Assembly: GCA_036925085.1 (NCBI GenBank)
Contig: JAUPFP010000030.1
Location: 2,947,045-3,011,044 of the forward strand
Direction: 5' to 3'
DNA length: 64,000 nt
Origin: Brachycybe producta
Taxonomy: Eukaryota > Arthropoda > Diplopoda > Playtdesmida > Andrognathidae
Shown: one piece after another, positions 12,577-29,339 of the stretch
Position numbering within the stretch: the stretch's first letter is position 1
Layout of the letters: each line of letters opens with the position of its first letter
The notes under the pieces: generated by a model
Databases searched by the model: none
What the model saw: the letters and a program-made list of their open reading frames with translations, nothing else
Told to the model about the DNA's origin: nothing
Translations under genes and position numbers: made by a program

Positions 12577-15036
12577 ATTAATATTAATAATTTTTTCCCT
12601 CTGCTATAGGCCTTCTTAGCTGCTTGCAGAGTAATGTTTCAAATTCAAATATTATTAATATAATATAATATTATTAATATATAGTTTTATTTAATAATAA
12701 CAATAAAGTATTATTATTATTATTGTAATTATTAGGATTATTAATATTTTTATTATAAAAATTCTTTAAAAAGCAACCCCTTAAATAACGGCTTCATTGC
12801 CAATCATCACTATTATCAATGCATTTCTTTATTTTTTGTAGATTATTCCGAAAACAAAAAACTACAGTGATAAACCGTTTAACACGAATTGGAAGTAACC
12901 AGAACACTTTTTTCGTGTTAAACAAATTTCGTGTTAAAAGAAGGAAGATATCGGAGCAAAAATATGTTTCGTCTTATCTGATGTTTCTTGTTAAACGGTT
13001 TTCATTGTATTAAAAAAAATGTTTACTGAAACAATTTTTAAATGAATTTCAAATGTTATTTAAAAACTAGAAAGTGTACGGATAATTATTCCAATAATAT
13101 ATTTTTAAAAAGGATACTTTTTGTGGCAGTTTGAAATTTTCTTAAAAACTTATGATGAAAAATAATATAAAAATGTCTCAAACTGCCATCTCCGCAATTT
13201 CCTTTACACTTCTAGTTTTTAATAAATATTTCAATTCTTCCTGTAACCTGCAACCTGTATTATACAAAATGAAATGTAAAAAGATGAACGAATTATTGGT
13301 TATTTTTTTTTCTGTACAGATCGCATTCGTTGCAACCGTGCTGTTGGTGTCGTCAGTGGCCACCAAAACAGTTCCACAAAGTAGGTACGGTGGACCAATG
13401 AAACGACCTCCGTTCGGTTCATTCTCGCGTCCGAACAATCCATTTCCGGGAGTTCTAATTCCATCACCGAGCCATGCTTATTCTATCCTGGCACGTCCTC
13501 AGCAACAACAACAACCGCAACAACAACACAGACCAATGAGGCCATTCATACAACAACAGCAACCACCGAACCAACAACCGATCCAATTCCAGCCACCGCC
13601 ACCACCACAAAGGCCACCTCAGATCCAACAGTACAATCCAACATTTGCTAATAACTTCCAGCAACAACCACAACAACAGCAGCAACAGGTTCAGGCTGTT
13701 GCACAACAGACCGTCTACTATCCACAGGTCAACTACCAACAGCACCAACAGACCTTCTACAAACCAACCCAACCTCAACAGTCAGTGAGTTACTATCAGC
13801 CTCAACAACAGATGGCTACCAACAATCATCTGATGAGCTCATCTTCATCGTCCAACATGATGAACTACGTGCCACAGGCGGCCACTGTCCATTCCAGTAA
13901 CCGACCAGTTCACTTCCATCTCATCAAACAACAGTTGGACGCATCCGGATCGACAACCATCAATACTTACGAGCCTTGCACCAACTCTCACTGGCAACCA
14001 ATCGTGTCGGCATCCAGTTCGGTAGTACCTGTACAGTCTAACATCGCAGCTGCCTCCGGTTCCAGTGCCACTTGGAGCCGTCCATCTGGAACCACTTCAT
14101 TCCGATACCAGCCAGAATCTTCCAATAAGGTACACGGTTAAGTGGTTCCTCACTGGCCGGCTTTGTGGTATAGAGAGAATTTCACTGTTATTTTTGTTGT
14201 TGTTTCAGGTTGTGGTACTGTCTCACGATGTCCTCAAGACTCTTCTAGCGAACTCCAAAGCGAACCAAATTTCATCCAGGCCAGAAGTCAGCAGTGGTAT
14301 CAAGGGAATCGTTGACAATGTGGCGCCAGCCGCCAGTTCTGCCAGTGCCACTATTGTGACCAGTAACGGAAACAGTTTAGAAAAAGGTTCTGACCAACCG
14401 TCGGTCAAACTAGTGGGCTACATCGGACCAACAAGCGATAACACTCCAACAGGTTACATTCAGGTATAGTATCTTATGTAGTGGCCACATGTTAGGCCTC
14501 AGTACAGTGACTAAACATGTATTCTGTACTGGACACAGGTTCCAGTTGGTAAACAGGTGTTGGAAAATCTGAGTGGCTCCAATCTTGGAAGTTATGACTT
14601 TTCAGTCAATTCGAGCCAGTACAGTCTTTTCACCATGAAATCAGTTAACGATGTTCAGAGTCTACTCGGAGTTATTAAGTCACCCTCATCGGTGTCATCG
14701 GCGTCCGTCATTCCCGATCAGGACACGTCCGCATCGCAAAACATTCCACTTGGACTCGTAGTTTCGGCAGATCCGAAACCGATAGTTGCGAGTTCGTCTT
14801 CAAGCGATCCAATATTTTATCCAAGCTCTTCTTCGTCCGGAGGCTCGAATCCATCCATTCAAATGGTTGGACACGTACAGGTCACAAGTCCTGATGTTTC
14901 GTCACAATTTACGAAACGTGAAGGAAAATCTGATGAAAGTGTGGCACCGATTGTAACGGACGCAGCCGCAGCCGTAGCCACCGCCACATCGTCTTCCACA
15001 TCCGCACCTGCAGACTCTCAAACGTCTAAACAATGA
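12479..15036 (+). CDS. secreted Gln/Pro/Ser-rich protein, possibly cuticular or matrix
   Basis: Four exons (12479-12502, 13320-14129, 14209-14463, 14539-15036) with GT-AG introns join in frame to 528 residues. The small first exon encodes MSHITSGM, and the next continues with IAFVATVLLVSSVATKT, together forming a signal peptide; the split after eight residues is a common design of arthropod secreted-protein genes. Residues from about 60 to 170 are dominated by Gln and Pro, with repeated QQQ runs and YYQPQQ. A middle part contains two Cys-poor Ser/Ala-rich stretches. Exons 3 and 4 begin with related blocks, VVVLSHDVLKTLLANS and VPVGKQVLENLSGS, suggesting an internal repeat. No Rebers-Riddiford chitin-binding motif is seen. 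I do not recognise a named family. The gene model is strong, the function is inferred only from composition. Confidence 0.85.
12534..12770. repeat. (ATT)n microsatellite and AT-rich block with S fragment in intron 1
   Basis: About 15 ATT units are followed at 12596-12636 by a degenerate S copy in reverse orientation (CCCTCTGCTATAGGCC, then GCTGCTTGCAGAG). Beyond it are more ATT-type repeats. The rest of the intron has a small fbA arm near 13060. Confidence 0.7.
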
Positions 15037-15228
15037 ACAGAGTGCCAGAAAAACGAACTCTGTTTCTGATCCGGATCACGGATCGGTTTTTAATCATGGA
15101 AGAGATTGTGAGGGAAGGATCGAGGGAGGGATGGATCATGGATTGAGGGTTAACTTCTCTTGACTTAATAACCCTTCAATAACACTTTTATTTTTGTACA
15201 TAGACACACTTATATAATTGACCACTTA

Positions 15229-15410
15229 GGCCCTTGACACACAAGACCACTTTTCGACTGCAAAATGAAGTCGAAGGTGGTTGAGCTGTGGTTGCAATAT
15301 ATTTTCTGGAAGATTTTACAGAAAGATTCAAAGCGATCGGTTTTGACGACAATCCGACCTCATTTTGCAGTCGAAATCGACCACCAAAAGTGGTTTGTGT
15401 GTTCTAACCC
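15229..15410. mobile_element. mtH MITE downstream of the Gln/Pro-rich gene
   Basis: Left end GGCCCTTGACACACAAGACC and right end (inverted) GGGTTAGAACACACAAACCA; the arms continue as ACCACTTTT and share a TCGACTGCAAAATGA-type block. Flanks TTA and TAC make a weak TWA duplication. It probably lies in the 3' UTR or just beyond it. Confidence 0.65.
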
Positions 15411-15581
15411 TACGGTGTTGACTCCAGAATAAGTTACCTCTTTTATTATATGTATTTCAGTTGCTGATTTTAGATATTGACTGAAATCGATTGTGGAGCA
15501 ACGATTTAATTCTTGTAAATAGATTAATTAATTTTGTCTTCTTTCTTTGATATTATTTGAATAACATAATGTCCCTTTTAA

Positions 15582-15810
15582 GGGTGTTCACAGACGAGCG
15601 CCTTTTTGTGGTCGAGATGGACTGCAATAAGTGCTAACGCGTGTGGCCGCAAAGCCGACCAATCGAGCCGACTGCCAAGCGGTTGGAAAGTGGTTCCACT
15701 GTAGTTAAATGAACTGCAAAAAAGGTGGTCGTATAAAGTCGACTGGCCACACGTCGACCAATTTTTGCAATTCATCTCGATCACTAAAAGTCGCTCGTTT
15801 GTGAGTGCCC
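15582..15810. mobile_element. mtH MITE with exact TAA duplication
   Basis: Left end GGGTGTTCACAGACGAGCGC and right end (inverted) GGGCACTCACAAACGAGCGA, with arms extending about 50 bp (GTCGAGATGGACTGCAA). TAA flanks both sides (15579-15581 and 15811-15813), the signature of PIF/Harbinger insertion. Confidence 0.75.
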
Positions 15811-15813
15811 TAA

Positions 15814-15973
15814 GAGTCTTTTCACACGAACTGCTTTTGGTGATCGTGTTCGAAAGTCGGCATGTTGCTAAATCGACCACTTGAGTCGACTTTTTTTGTA
15901 GTTCATTAAAAACCACCAACACCACTTGCAGTCGAACTGGACCACCAAAAGTGGTTCGCGTAATAAGGGTCTT
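15814..15973. mobile_element. mtH MITE abutting the previous one
   Basis: It begins right after the TAA of its neighbour. Arms CACGAACTGCTTTTGGTGAT and (inverted) GCGAACCACTTTTGGTGGTC pair. The right flank is TTA rather than TAA, so one end may be eroded. Confidence 0.6.
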
Positions 15974-16494
15974 TTAGTCTTGTATCTTTCTTAAATCCGA
16001 TTAATTTATTCATGACATTTACCTTGTCCCGATAGTATTTCTCCCCAGATGAACTAAAACTTAACCTTTAACCTTAATCTGTTCTCCCACTCAACCACCT
16101 CCGTGGTCCTATATGAACCCTGGAGGAGGAGCTCCGGAGAGGAGGGGTGGTCGGGTCTCATCTCTGAATATCTTCATTATTTGGTTTTAAATTTTATTTT
16201 ATTTCTAAGATATTCCAGAAGAAAAAGGAAAATTCCAAATTTGGATTTTGTTTTAATCAACAATTAGGAAAATTGTTTTTAGTCTCAATATTAAAATGTG
16301 TTTTTAAAAATATTTTCTTGTATATTTTCTACTCTATGAGTCAGAAATAACAAAAAAGGAAATAATAAAATGTTTTTTTAAAAAAAAAGTTCGTTGTGTT
16401 AATTTGATTATAAATCAAATTAGAAACTAATTCTCGTATTTAACTTAAAATAAAAGTTAAACTTAAACCATTAGTCATAAATAGAAACTTCTGC

Positions 16495-17505
16495 GTACTT
16501 CTAGTTTTGTACCTTCTAGTTTTTAAAAAAATATACTTCACATAGAAAAAGAAAAACACAAATTATTTTCTAAAAATTAAACAGGTTTATAGAAACAATT
16601 GAAATTGAAATGAAATTCACTTTGTAAGGAATTTACCAGGTCTTTTGCTGCAAAAACACAACATTTTTATTTCAATTTTCTGGTGATTTTTTAGCGGGTG
16701 TAATTCTTCCTTTAAAAAGATATTTACGTGCACTTTCTAGTTTTTAAATAAAAATTTTTTAAACCCGAACAACTCAACACACAATTAAAGTATTAAGAGC
16801 AAAACACAAATTATTTTCTAAAAACCAAACAACTTTGTTGAAATGGAAGAATTTTTTTTAAAATACTAGAAAACATACTTAAAACATGACCCTAAAAGAA
16901 AATTCTACGTGTATCTTCTAGTTTTTAATTAGAAAATAAAATCCGAGCACCTCAACTTCCTCACACAATTAAAATATTAAGAACAAAACAAAAAAATATT
17001 TCTTAAAAACTAAATAGCTCTGTAGAAATAAATTAATTTTTATTAAAAGACTAGAAAACATATCTACAAACATAACGATTAAAAGAAATTTCCCGTGTAC
17101 CTTCTAGTTTTTAAATAAAAAAGTACCCAAATCCAGCTCCTCAACCTCCACACAAAATTAAAATATTAAGAACAAAACAAAAAATATTTCTTAAAAACCA
17201 AACAATTTTGTTGAAATAGAAGAATTTTTTTTTAAATACTAGAAAACATACTTAAAACATGACCCTAAAAGAAAATTCTAAGTGTATCTTCTAGTTTTTA
17301 ATTAGAAAATAAAATCCGAGCTCCTCAACCTCCAAACAGAAGATTGAGATATTAATAAGAAAACACAAAATATTTCTTAAAAACCAAACAACTCTGTAAA
17401 AACGAATGAAATTTTAAAAGAATTTAAAAAAAAAAATGCATCTATAAAGATAAACCTAAAAGAAAATTCCCGTGTACTTTCTAGTTTTTAAAGAGAAAAC
17501 TCAAC
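16495..17505. repeat. tandem array of ~187-bp units upstream of PRMT9
   Basis: CTTCTAGTTTTTAA recurs near 16735, 16915, 17101, 17288 and 17477, a period of about 187 bp. Each unit also carries a variant of ACACAATTAAAATATTAAGA, AAAATATTTCTTAAAAACCA and TACTAGAAAACATACTTA. Copies 16.8 and 17.2 kb are the most alike. The motif CTTCTAGTTTTTAAA resembles the fbA arm, so the array may have grown from an fbA copy. Confidence 0.8.
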
Positions 17506-17721
17506 TTTCCCCTGATTTTAATCGGTTTGAAATTTGCCGCCACGTATTGTCAATCAAATGTTGCGGCATCTATTGCACAAAATACATAGTTTACTGGTTA
17601 CAATTTGTATTTTTGCTCTCGGGGCCCCCCCCCCCCGGAACCTCAAATTGTTTTGGTGGGTTTTCTGTTTTAGCGCGCGGATTATTTGAGTTTGAATTTT
17701 GATTACGATTTTTGTAGCAAT

Positions 17722-20700
17722 ATGTGTGAGAATAAATACAAGGAATTGATCGATCGTTCATTGCATCAAGCTTCACGTCATCTGTCTGAAGAGAACTACG
17801 GAAGAGCGTTTGCCAATTACCTGGTCGTTTTACGGCTCAAGAAAGAAGAGGAGACCCGGCAGGAGGAGGAGGAGGAGGAGGACGACCACCACCACCAAAT
17901 GCACCTCATCGTCGACAACTTCGTGTTCGCTTTAGGTTTATAAATTAATAACTAATGTCTTTCTCTTCTTATTATTTCACAGAAATTAAAGAAAAAACAA
18001 ACAGAAATCTGCAAAAAAACATTTGAAAGAAATTTACACAAATGCATGCAGTGGAAACTGTGGAAACTTGCAAGAAGTTACGAAGAAATGTCAGAAAGTG
18101 ACGGCAAACTTTTCAAATTCTGCAAAAAAAACTAACAAATGTCTGCAATAAATTGCGAAATTGTCTTGTTTAGAAGATACTTATAGCCTCTGTTTGCGTG
18201 CTCGTACAGCTCTTTCGCCTGATTGCAAGGTGTCGATATAACAGCTTTGCAACCTTAGCTTGGAGGCTATAGTGGCTCCTAATTGGGAAAAAATACTCAT
18301 TATTACAAAGAAACAGTAGAAAATGACAGGAAACTTGCAAATTTCTGCAAGAAACTTACAATTGTCTGCAGAAAACTATGAAAACTTGCAAGAGATTGCA
18401 AAGAAAAGTAGGAATTAACAGAAAACTTGCAAGAGTTTTGAAAAAAAAACGGGTAACCTGTGACAATATGCAAGAAATTGGTTGAAATCTATTGATTTCA
18501 GTAGATTTCTACAATTTCTGAAAGTTTTAGAAACTCATTTCTATTCCAAACATAGAAAAAAAAAATCAACGATTCATTTTCATCTAAATTAGAATTTTTT
18601 CTTTTACCTAATTGTGTCATTTTCTTAGGTCAGTGGGGTCAGGAACTGGAAGAAAGAGGCAAAGTTCAAGAACTTTTCGACTGCTACGAACAGGCTCTCG
18701 AATTGCTGCCGACGAACGAACATTTACTCATCAACTTAGGAGCTCACCTTCTAAGGTACTAATAAAACTTAACGAATTCTTCGAGAACACAAATGTCCGG
18801 ATCGAAAGAAAACGAAGATCAATTATGGTCTTCCGTCATTTGCGATCATTTCGATCATAAAGTACGAAGGAGAGTGACGGATTTCGTTCCGATCGTCGTG
18901 ACCAACCTAAGAGCAGTTCGTTTCTGTTTGAAACCTTCTTATCTGTGGGACGTTTGTCTCGTTTCTGGATCCGATCTGAGCCACTTTGTCCGTCGACTCG
19001 AACGCGAGGGTTTGTTAGAAGAAGGTACGGTTCACGTTGTAACGGTTGGAGACGACCAATTTATTGTTTCTCTTCCGATCGTCATCGAGAATCTTAGAAA
19101 TCTGATCTCGAACGACGTTTTTCCGTTGATGGACGTCTCTCGGACTCTTGATTGTCCGGTCGCATTAAATGGACCACCTGCTGACCAAATGAAGAAGCAA
19201 ATTGAGTCCGTTGCGAACCAATTGGAGTCATTGTTGTCGCGGAAATGTACTGATGATGTCCGAACTCATTATTTACAGCTTCAAATAGAACCGAACTGGA
19301 ATTTAACAACTATTTTCGGAGCAATTCTCAATTATCCGGTTTTATATTGGTACAGAACGAACGAAGGTGGCGATAACGGCAATTGTCTCTCGATGATTCC
19401 GCTCAGAGTGTTTGATGTTCGAGTCAAAAGCGATTTTTCCGCATCCGTAGAACGGTCTTTGTTTTCTTTTAGTATTCCCGAGAATCTCGGAGATGATTTT
19501 GATGATCGAGTAAAGTCTTGGTATTGTGATCTTACGTCACAGGTCAAAAAGCAGAAATGTTTTCGTAACTTGCGTTTGATTGTATGTCGTAACGTTGTCA
19601 TGTCTTCTGTTGCTTTATAAAAATTAAATGAGTTTCATTTGTATTCCTTTTTGTAATCGGAAATAAAGTTCAAGAATTGAATTAAAATGTATTTTTATAA
19701 ATTGTTGAAATTTGAAATGTATTTTGAGTGAATTATGGAGGAGTACGTCAAAACATCCTCACCACTCTCGTTGTTTTGTCCCTTCGAACTTGATTATTCT
19801 GTCTTTCAAAAGAAAAATTAAGGAGAAACTTTGAAAGTGTTTTATTAACTAGAAGGGTAGTTTAATCACTTAATAGGTTATTTCGATCATATTGATATAT
19901 TTTAAAAGAAGCTTTTTATGTCAGTTTGAAAATGACCCAACTTTAAGCAGACAATATTTTTTATTAAATTTTTATCTATAAAAAGTTTATTTTGAAATAT
20001 AACAAACATGAAAATTGAGGTACCGTTCTAGTTTCTAAAACACTTTCTAGTTTCTCTTAATTTTGCTTCAGAAAAATCAGCCGTTGTTAAAACATCTTAA
20101 AGCAAGATTTAGCTTTCGTTCAAATGAATGATGGAAAAATTGAACTTTGTTTTAGGCTGGATTGTTACAAAGATGCAGCCACATACTTGAAACGAGCTCT
20201 GACTACAAACCCGAGTTCGGTTACTGCCAGAGAATATCTAGACACTGTCTTCAATGCATTGGTTGAAAGGTGGCACTTCTCCATGTTGAATTGTACGCAA
20301 CGAAACACGGCATTCAAGAATGGCATTCGTAAAGCCGTTTCTGATGGACACAACGTCGTTTTGGACATTGGTTCCGGAACTGGGATTCTAAGGTTTCGCA
20401 ATATTGACAATAATAAGAAAACTTTCAAGTTTTTAAAATGCATTGCATATTATTCTAAAGTATGTTTGCAGTTCAAAGTGGTGCAAAAAGGGTTCACGCT
20501 TGCGAGGTATCACAAACAATGTTTGAAATTGCAAAACAATCATTGAGTTCCAATGGAATGACTGACGATGTGCACCTACTAAATGAGAAGTCGACATCTC
20601 TATTAATTCCCGAACATCTACCAGAAAGGTGGTGTTATTTTCGTTTGCAATGACAGTGAATTTATGACATTTTATTTTTTAATCTGTTTTAGAGTTTCCT

Positions 20701-23021
20701 TGATTATTACCGAGACGTTCGATGCTGGTCTCTTTGGAGAAAACATTCTCGAAACGTTGGTCCATGCTTGGGACAACCTCCTTCTTCCCGTGTCGACGAA
20801 AAAAGGAGAAATAGGAGGAGGAATCGTGCTTCCAAAAAGAGCAACACTTTGGGGTTTTCTTATCGAATCGGATCAAATACTTAAATACAGCAGGTATAAT
20901 AATTAATCGTCCTCGTCTACGTGTCACTTTCTTGCGACGACCATTTTTCAGTTTTTTTTTTCTAACAACTGATAAGGTTGCTACAATCATCATCGAAATT
21001 GTGGAATATACCGTGGAAGCCATGCATTTCGAAATGGTCTAAAAGTGATCCGTATACCACCGAGAGATTGTCCGAATTGAGAGGAAGTTACAGGATGATG
21101 AGCAAACCAGTGAAGATACTTGAAGTGGACTTCAATGATGTTCGAGTATGACGCAAACACCATAATAAAGAACAACTTTGAATTAAATTTCTATAAAATA
21201 ATAGATTTTTCTTGCCTACAAATATAAATTGACGTTAAAATCGAATGAAAAGCCATAAACACAACTGAGAATTCAATGAAAAATTAAAAAAAATTGTTGT
21301 GATGTTCGAAATCTGATTTTCTACCTTTCGTAAGAGTAACACCGAGGAGAAAATTGAAAGTATTTTATAAACTTGTTGAATCATTTTCAAGCTGACATAA
21401 AAAGCTTATTTTCAAAGATACCAACATATAAAACACCCTTAAGTGATTGAGCTACCTTCTAGTTTTTTAAAACAATTTCAAGTTTCTATTAATGTTGTTT
21501 CTGAAAAACAGAATAATCAAGAGTTCGTGGCTTTAAAACGAGCTCGAATTCTCAGATTTTTAAGTCTAGTTTTGAATTAATTTCATGTTAACTTTTCTAT
21601 TAACAGCAACTGCGCCGTTTACTAGAAGGACACGAGATGAAATTTTCAGTCAGTTGTGAGGCCGACGGCAGACTCGATGCCGTAGTTATTTATTTTGATT
21701 TGTACGTCACCGAAACGGAATTTATCTCAAATGGACCGAATGATACAACGTGCTGGGAACAGGCAATATTTCCGGCTGTTCACCTCAGTGGTAATTCCTA
21801 ATTCTAACAGCACATTGTACTTTCATCTTTTAAGTTGCACTTATAGTCCGTATTTTGCAATATCATGCTTTCTGTTAGACATAATCTGCAGCCAGGGACA
21901 AGAAGTATCACTGGATGTCTTGTGTCGTGGATGCCTCGATGTCAAGTTCTCTTTAGTATCGAATGCATCCACGATGGCACACGACAGAAACGCAACCACG
22001 TTACCAAGTATCGACATCGTCAAATTAAATGACGAACTGTTTCAAAGTACGCTGAAAATGGCTCTAGATGACATCGCTTGTAATCGGGATTGTGTCAACG
22101 TATTTTTTATCTCAAACCTTCCGATGTCGGTGGCCTACGCTTGTTCCATTTCAAACGTTATTTATGTTGGATGTACGGACGAGACACATGCTCTTTTAAG
22201 GAAATTAATAGTCGAAAACGAACTTAACACCAACACAAAGCTCGTCACGACAGCATCTAATGCCAGACATAACGAGCTCGAATGGAACGTGGTAGTGGCA
22301 GACATTGTCGAACCGTTCGGATTGATTAATACAGAGGCCATGAATGAAATCGCTCTTCTCAGGTTAATTTCATTATCTTCACTTCTTGTTACATTATTCG
22401 AAAATGCTAGAATTGTGAATCATTTGTCATTTCAGAGCTTCAGCTCGTAACCTGTCTTGTTTTCTTGTCATTCCCTGTAAATTGCTTTGTAAAGCTGTAC
22501 TCATCGAAAGCGAAGTTCTAACCGAAAGAAATAGAGTGGTCAATGATGACAGAACCCTGGGACTGTCCATTGGTCAACACATCAACAGTTATAGCGTACG
22601 TTTTAACGAATTCAAAAGCCGTAAATAGTTCAGAAACTACATTTTGTACTTTTGTTTTTAGGTCTCTCTTCAGCAAGATATTGATTTGAACGTTATTCAA
22701 CACAAGAAACTCTCAAATGAAATGACCATTTTGGAAATGGATTTTATGAAGTTCGAATCAAATGTCGCTGCGATACCATCGTTTTTGGAAGCGAACAAGA
22801 TCTCGCCGATTGTGGTCACCACGACCGGAAAGATCACTGCAATCGCATTTTGGTTTCAACTAGAGTTCATCAAACAGAAGACGATCTCTACTTTGGATCC
22901 GAGGTGTCATTGGAACCAAGCTGCGTTCGTACTTTCCGAAGACATTCCAGTGATACCCGGACAAACTCTTAGTCTGAATGCAAATTGTAATCGCGGACAT
23001 CTGAACATTTCCCTCGTATAA
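17722..23021 (+). CDS. PRMT9: PRMT9, protein arginine methyltransferase 9
   Basis: Ten exons: 17722-17935, 18629-18755, 20156-20392, 20461-20628, 20693-20893, 20977-21145, 21607-21790, 21879-22362, 22436-22595, 22662-23021. All have GT-AG borders and join in frame to 767 residues (human about 845). PRMT9 is the type II enzyme that symmetrically dimethylates the splicing factor SF3B2. An N-terminal TPR-like part (residues about 1-140, including YEQALELLPTNEHLL) precedes the first methyltransferase domain. That domain has SAM motif I VLDIGSGTGIL at 182-192, post-I HACEVSQTM at about 204-212 and the double-E loop ETFDAGLFGENILE at about 256-269. The second, degenerate methyltransferase-like half ends with FWFQLEF and NISLV. 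The start ATG has A at -3. Exon 1 carries an expanded acidic/His stretch from GAG/GAC/CAC triplets. Introns 2 and 6 hold fbA copies, and intron 2 holds another gene. Confidence 0.95.
17940..18610. other. PRMT9 intron 1, A-rich with degenerate repeats
   Basis: Variants of GAAACTTGCAAGAAATTGCAA recur between 18000 and 18490. An inverted pair TATAGCCTC (18183) and GAGGCTATA (about 18263) could form a hairpin. No coding signal is seen. Confidence 0.5.
18793..19620 (+). CDS. C1orf74-like protein (UPF0739/DUF4504), nested in PRMT9 intron 2
   Basis: This uninterrupted 275-residue frame lies wholly inside PRMT9 intron 2, on the same strand. The most diagnostic part is residues 169-207: WNLTTIFGAILNYPVLYW, a short loop, then GNCLSMIPLRVF. 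This matches my memory of the UPF0739/C1orf74 family, whose members are about 270 residues long and also have a single coding exon. The molecular function of the family is unknown. The start ATG follows ACAA, so A is at -3. A polyadenylation signal lies 42 bases after the stop. The ATG is only 37 bases beyond the PRMT9 exon 2 donor, so its promoter must overlap PRMT9 exon 2 or intron 1, or it is made from a PRMT9 pre-mRNA. It appears intact, with no stops or frameshifts. Confidence 0.85.
   Translation: MSGSKENEDQLWSSVICDHFDHKVRRRVTDFVPIVVTNLRAVRFCLKPSYLWDVCLVSGSDLSHFVRRLEREGLLEEGTVHVVTVGDDQFIVSLPIVIENLRNLISNDVFPLMDVSRTLDCPVALNGPPADQMKKQIESVANQLESLLSRKCTDDVRTHYLQLQIEPNWNLTTIFGAILNYPVLYWYRTNEGGDNGNCLSMIPLRVFDVRVKSDFSASVERSLFSFSIPENLGDDFDDRVKSWYCDLTSQVKKQKCFRNLRLIVCRNVVMSSVAL
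19662..19667 (+). terminator. poly(A) signal AATAAA of the nested C1orf74-like gene
   Basis: AATAAA lies 42 bases after the stop codon, inside PRMT9 intron 2. Use of this site would end PRMT9 transcripts early. Confidence 0.6.
19780..20100. mobile_element. fbA foldback element in PRMT9 intron 2
   Basis: Left arm TTAACTAGAAGGGTAGTTTA, core AAAATGACCCAACTTTAAGC, right arm ACCGTTCTAGTTTCTAAAAC, and right terminus AAAACATCTTAA at 20089-20100. It ends 56 bases before exon 3. Confidence 0.75.
21340..21545. mobile_element. fbA element, internally deleted, PRMT9 intron 6
   Basis: Only the right arm (CTACCTTCTAGTTTTTTAAA, then GAATAATCAAGAGTTCG) and a short left part remain. Confidence 0.55.
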
Positions 23022-23115
23022 AACCTATCCGAATATTCTTTCACATATCAAGTCTTCCAACAGAGGAACGTGCAAAAGAATGACGTCATCCATCATCCTT
23101 TCGATTGTCACTTTA

Positions 23116-23121
23116 AATAAA
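23116..23121 (+). terminator. poly(A) signal AATAAA of PRMT9
   Basis: AATAAA lies 95 bases after the PRMT9 stop codon, in the 675-base gap before the convergent TMEM184C stop. Confidence 0.6.
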
Positions 23122-23224
23122 CGTGATCGATGGCATCTCAGCTCATATTAGTATTGATCAGAAAACACTGAATTATTCGATGATGTCCTTACTAAAACTC
23201 TCCATCCAACCTTACTTTCATTAA

Positions 23225-23360
23225 GGTGGCTGAATAGATATTTTGCTTTTGTCTCCCCTTCGGACGTCGCCACTGCAATGCCTAATGCTATCTTGCTCCA
23301 TAGACGTTTTTGTAAAATTTGGATGCAAAAAACGTCAAGCGAACGTTTTGTTGGAAAAAA
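23225..23360. mobile_element. fbA (GGTGGCTGAATAG subtype), solo left end
   Basis: TTAA (23221-23224) is followed by GGTGGCTGAATAGATATTTT and AACGTCAAGCGAACGTTTTG, matching the ends at 39937 and 63608. No right half is present. It lies between the two convergent 3' UTRs. Confidence 0.65.
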
Positions 23361-23696
23361 TAGTTAAGAGTAAAAGACTACGTAGATAATAAAAAGTAAC
23401 AATTTATGGATGTGTGTTCTTTTTCAAATAAAAACTCTTAAATTTCAGTTGTGTTTGTAAATATCTTTGGACAAAAAATGCATCATATTCGTTATAAATG
23501 ACTAAAATAAAATATTTGTTCCTCTAATTATTTCGTTTCGTTACCGAAACAGAATTTAACATACGTTAATATATTATTATTATTATCTATAATCATTTTG
23601 AACTTTTGTTCAAAGTTTTCGTATAAAAACATTAGAAACTCATGTTTACTAAAAAAAGAATTACCAAAAAGTAACGCGCTTACGACCGTTACCGTA

Positions 23697-29203
<5,507 letters not shown>

Positions 29204-29339
29204 GATCAAATGCACTTAGGATTACAATCTTAACATTGCGAAACACAGATTAAAAGTTGGAAAAATATCATTTAAAGAACATAATTCGTCATATCAACAT
29301 TTTGAGGACTAGATAATAACATATTAGACACACAATCAA

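Noticed and set aside
13464-13778. 104-residue Leu/Trp-rich minus-strand frame
   Set aside because: Antisense shadow of the CAG/CCA-rich exon 2 of the Gln/Pro-rich gene.
18612-18860. 82-residue frame overlapping PRMT9 exon 2
   Set aside because: Wrong frame relative to the clear PRMT9 reading (QWGQELEERGKVQELF) of the same bases.
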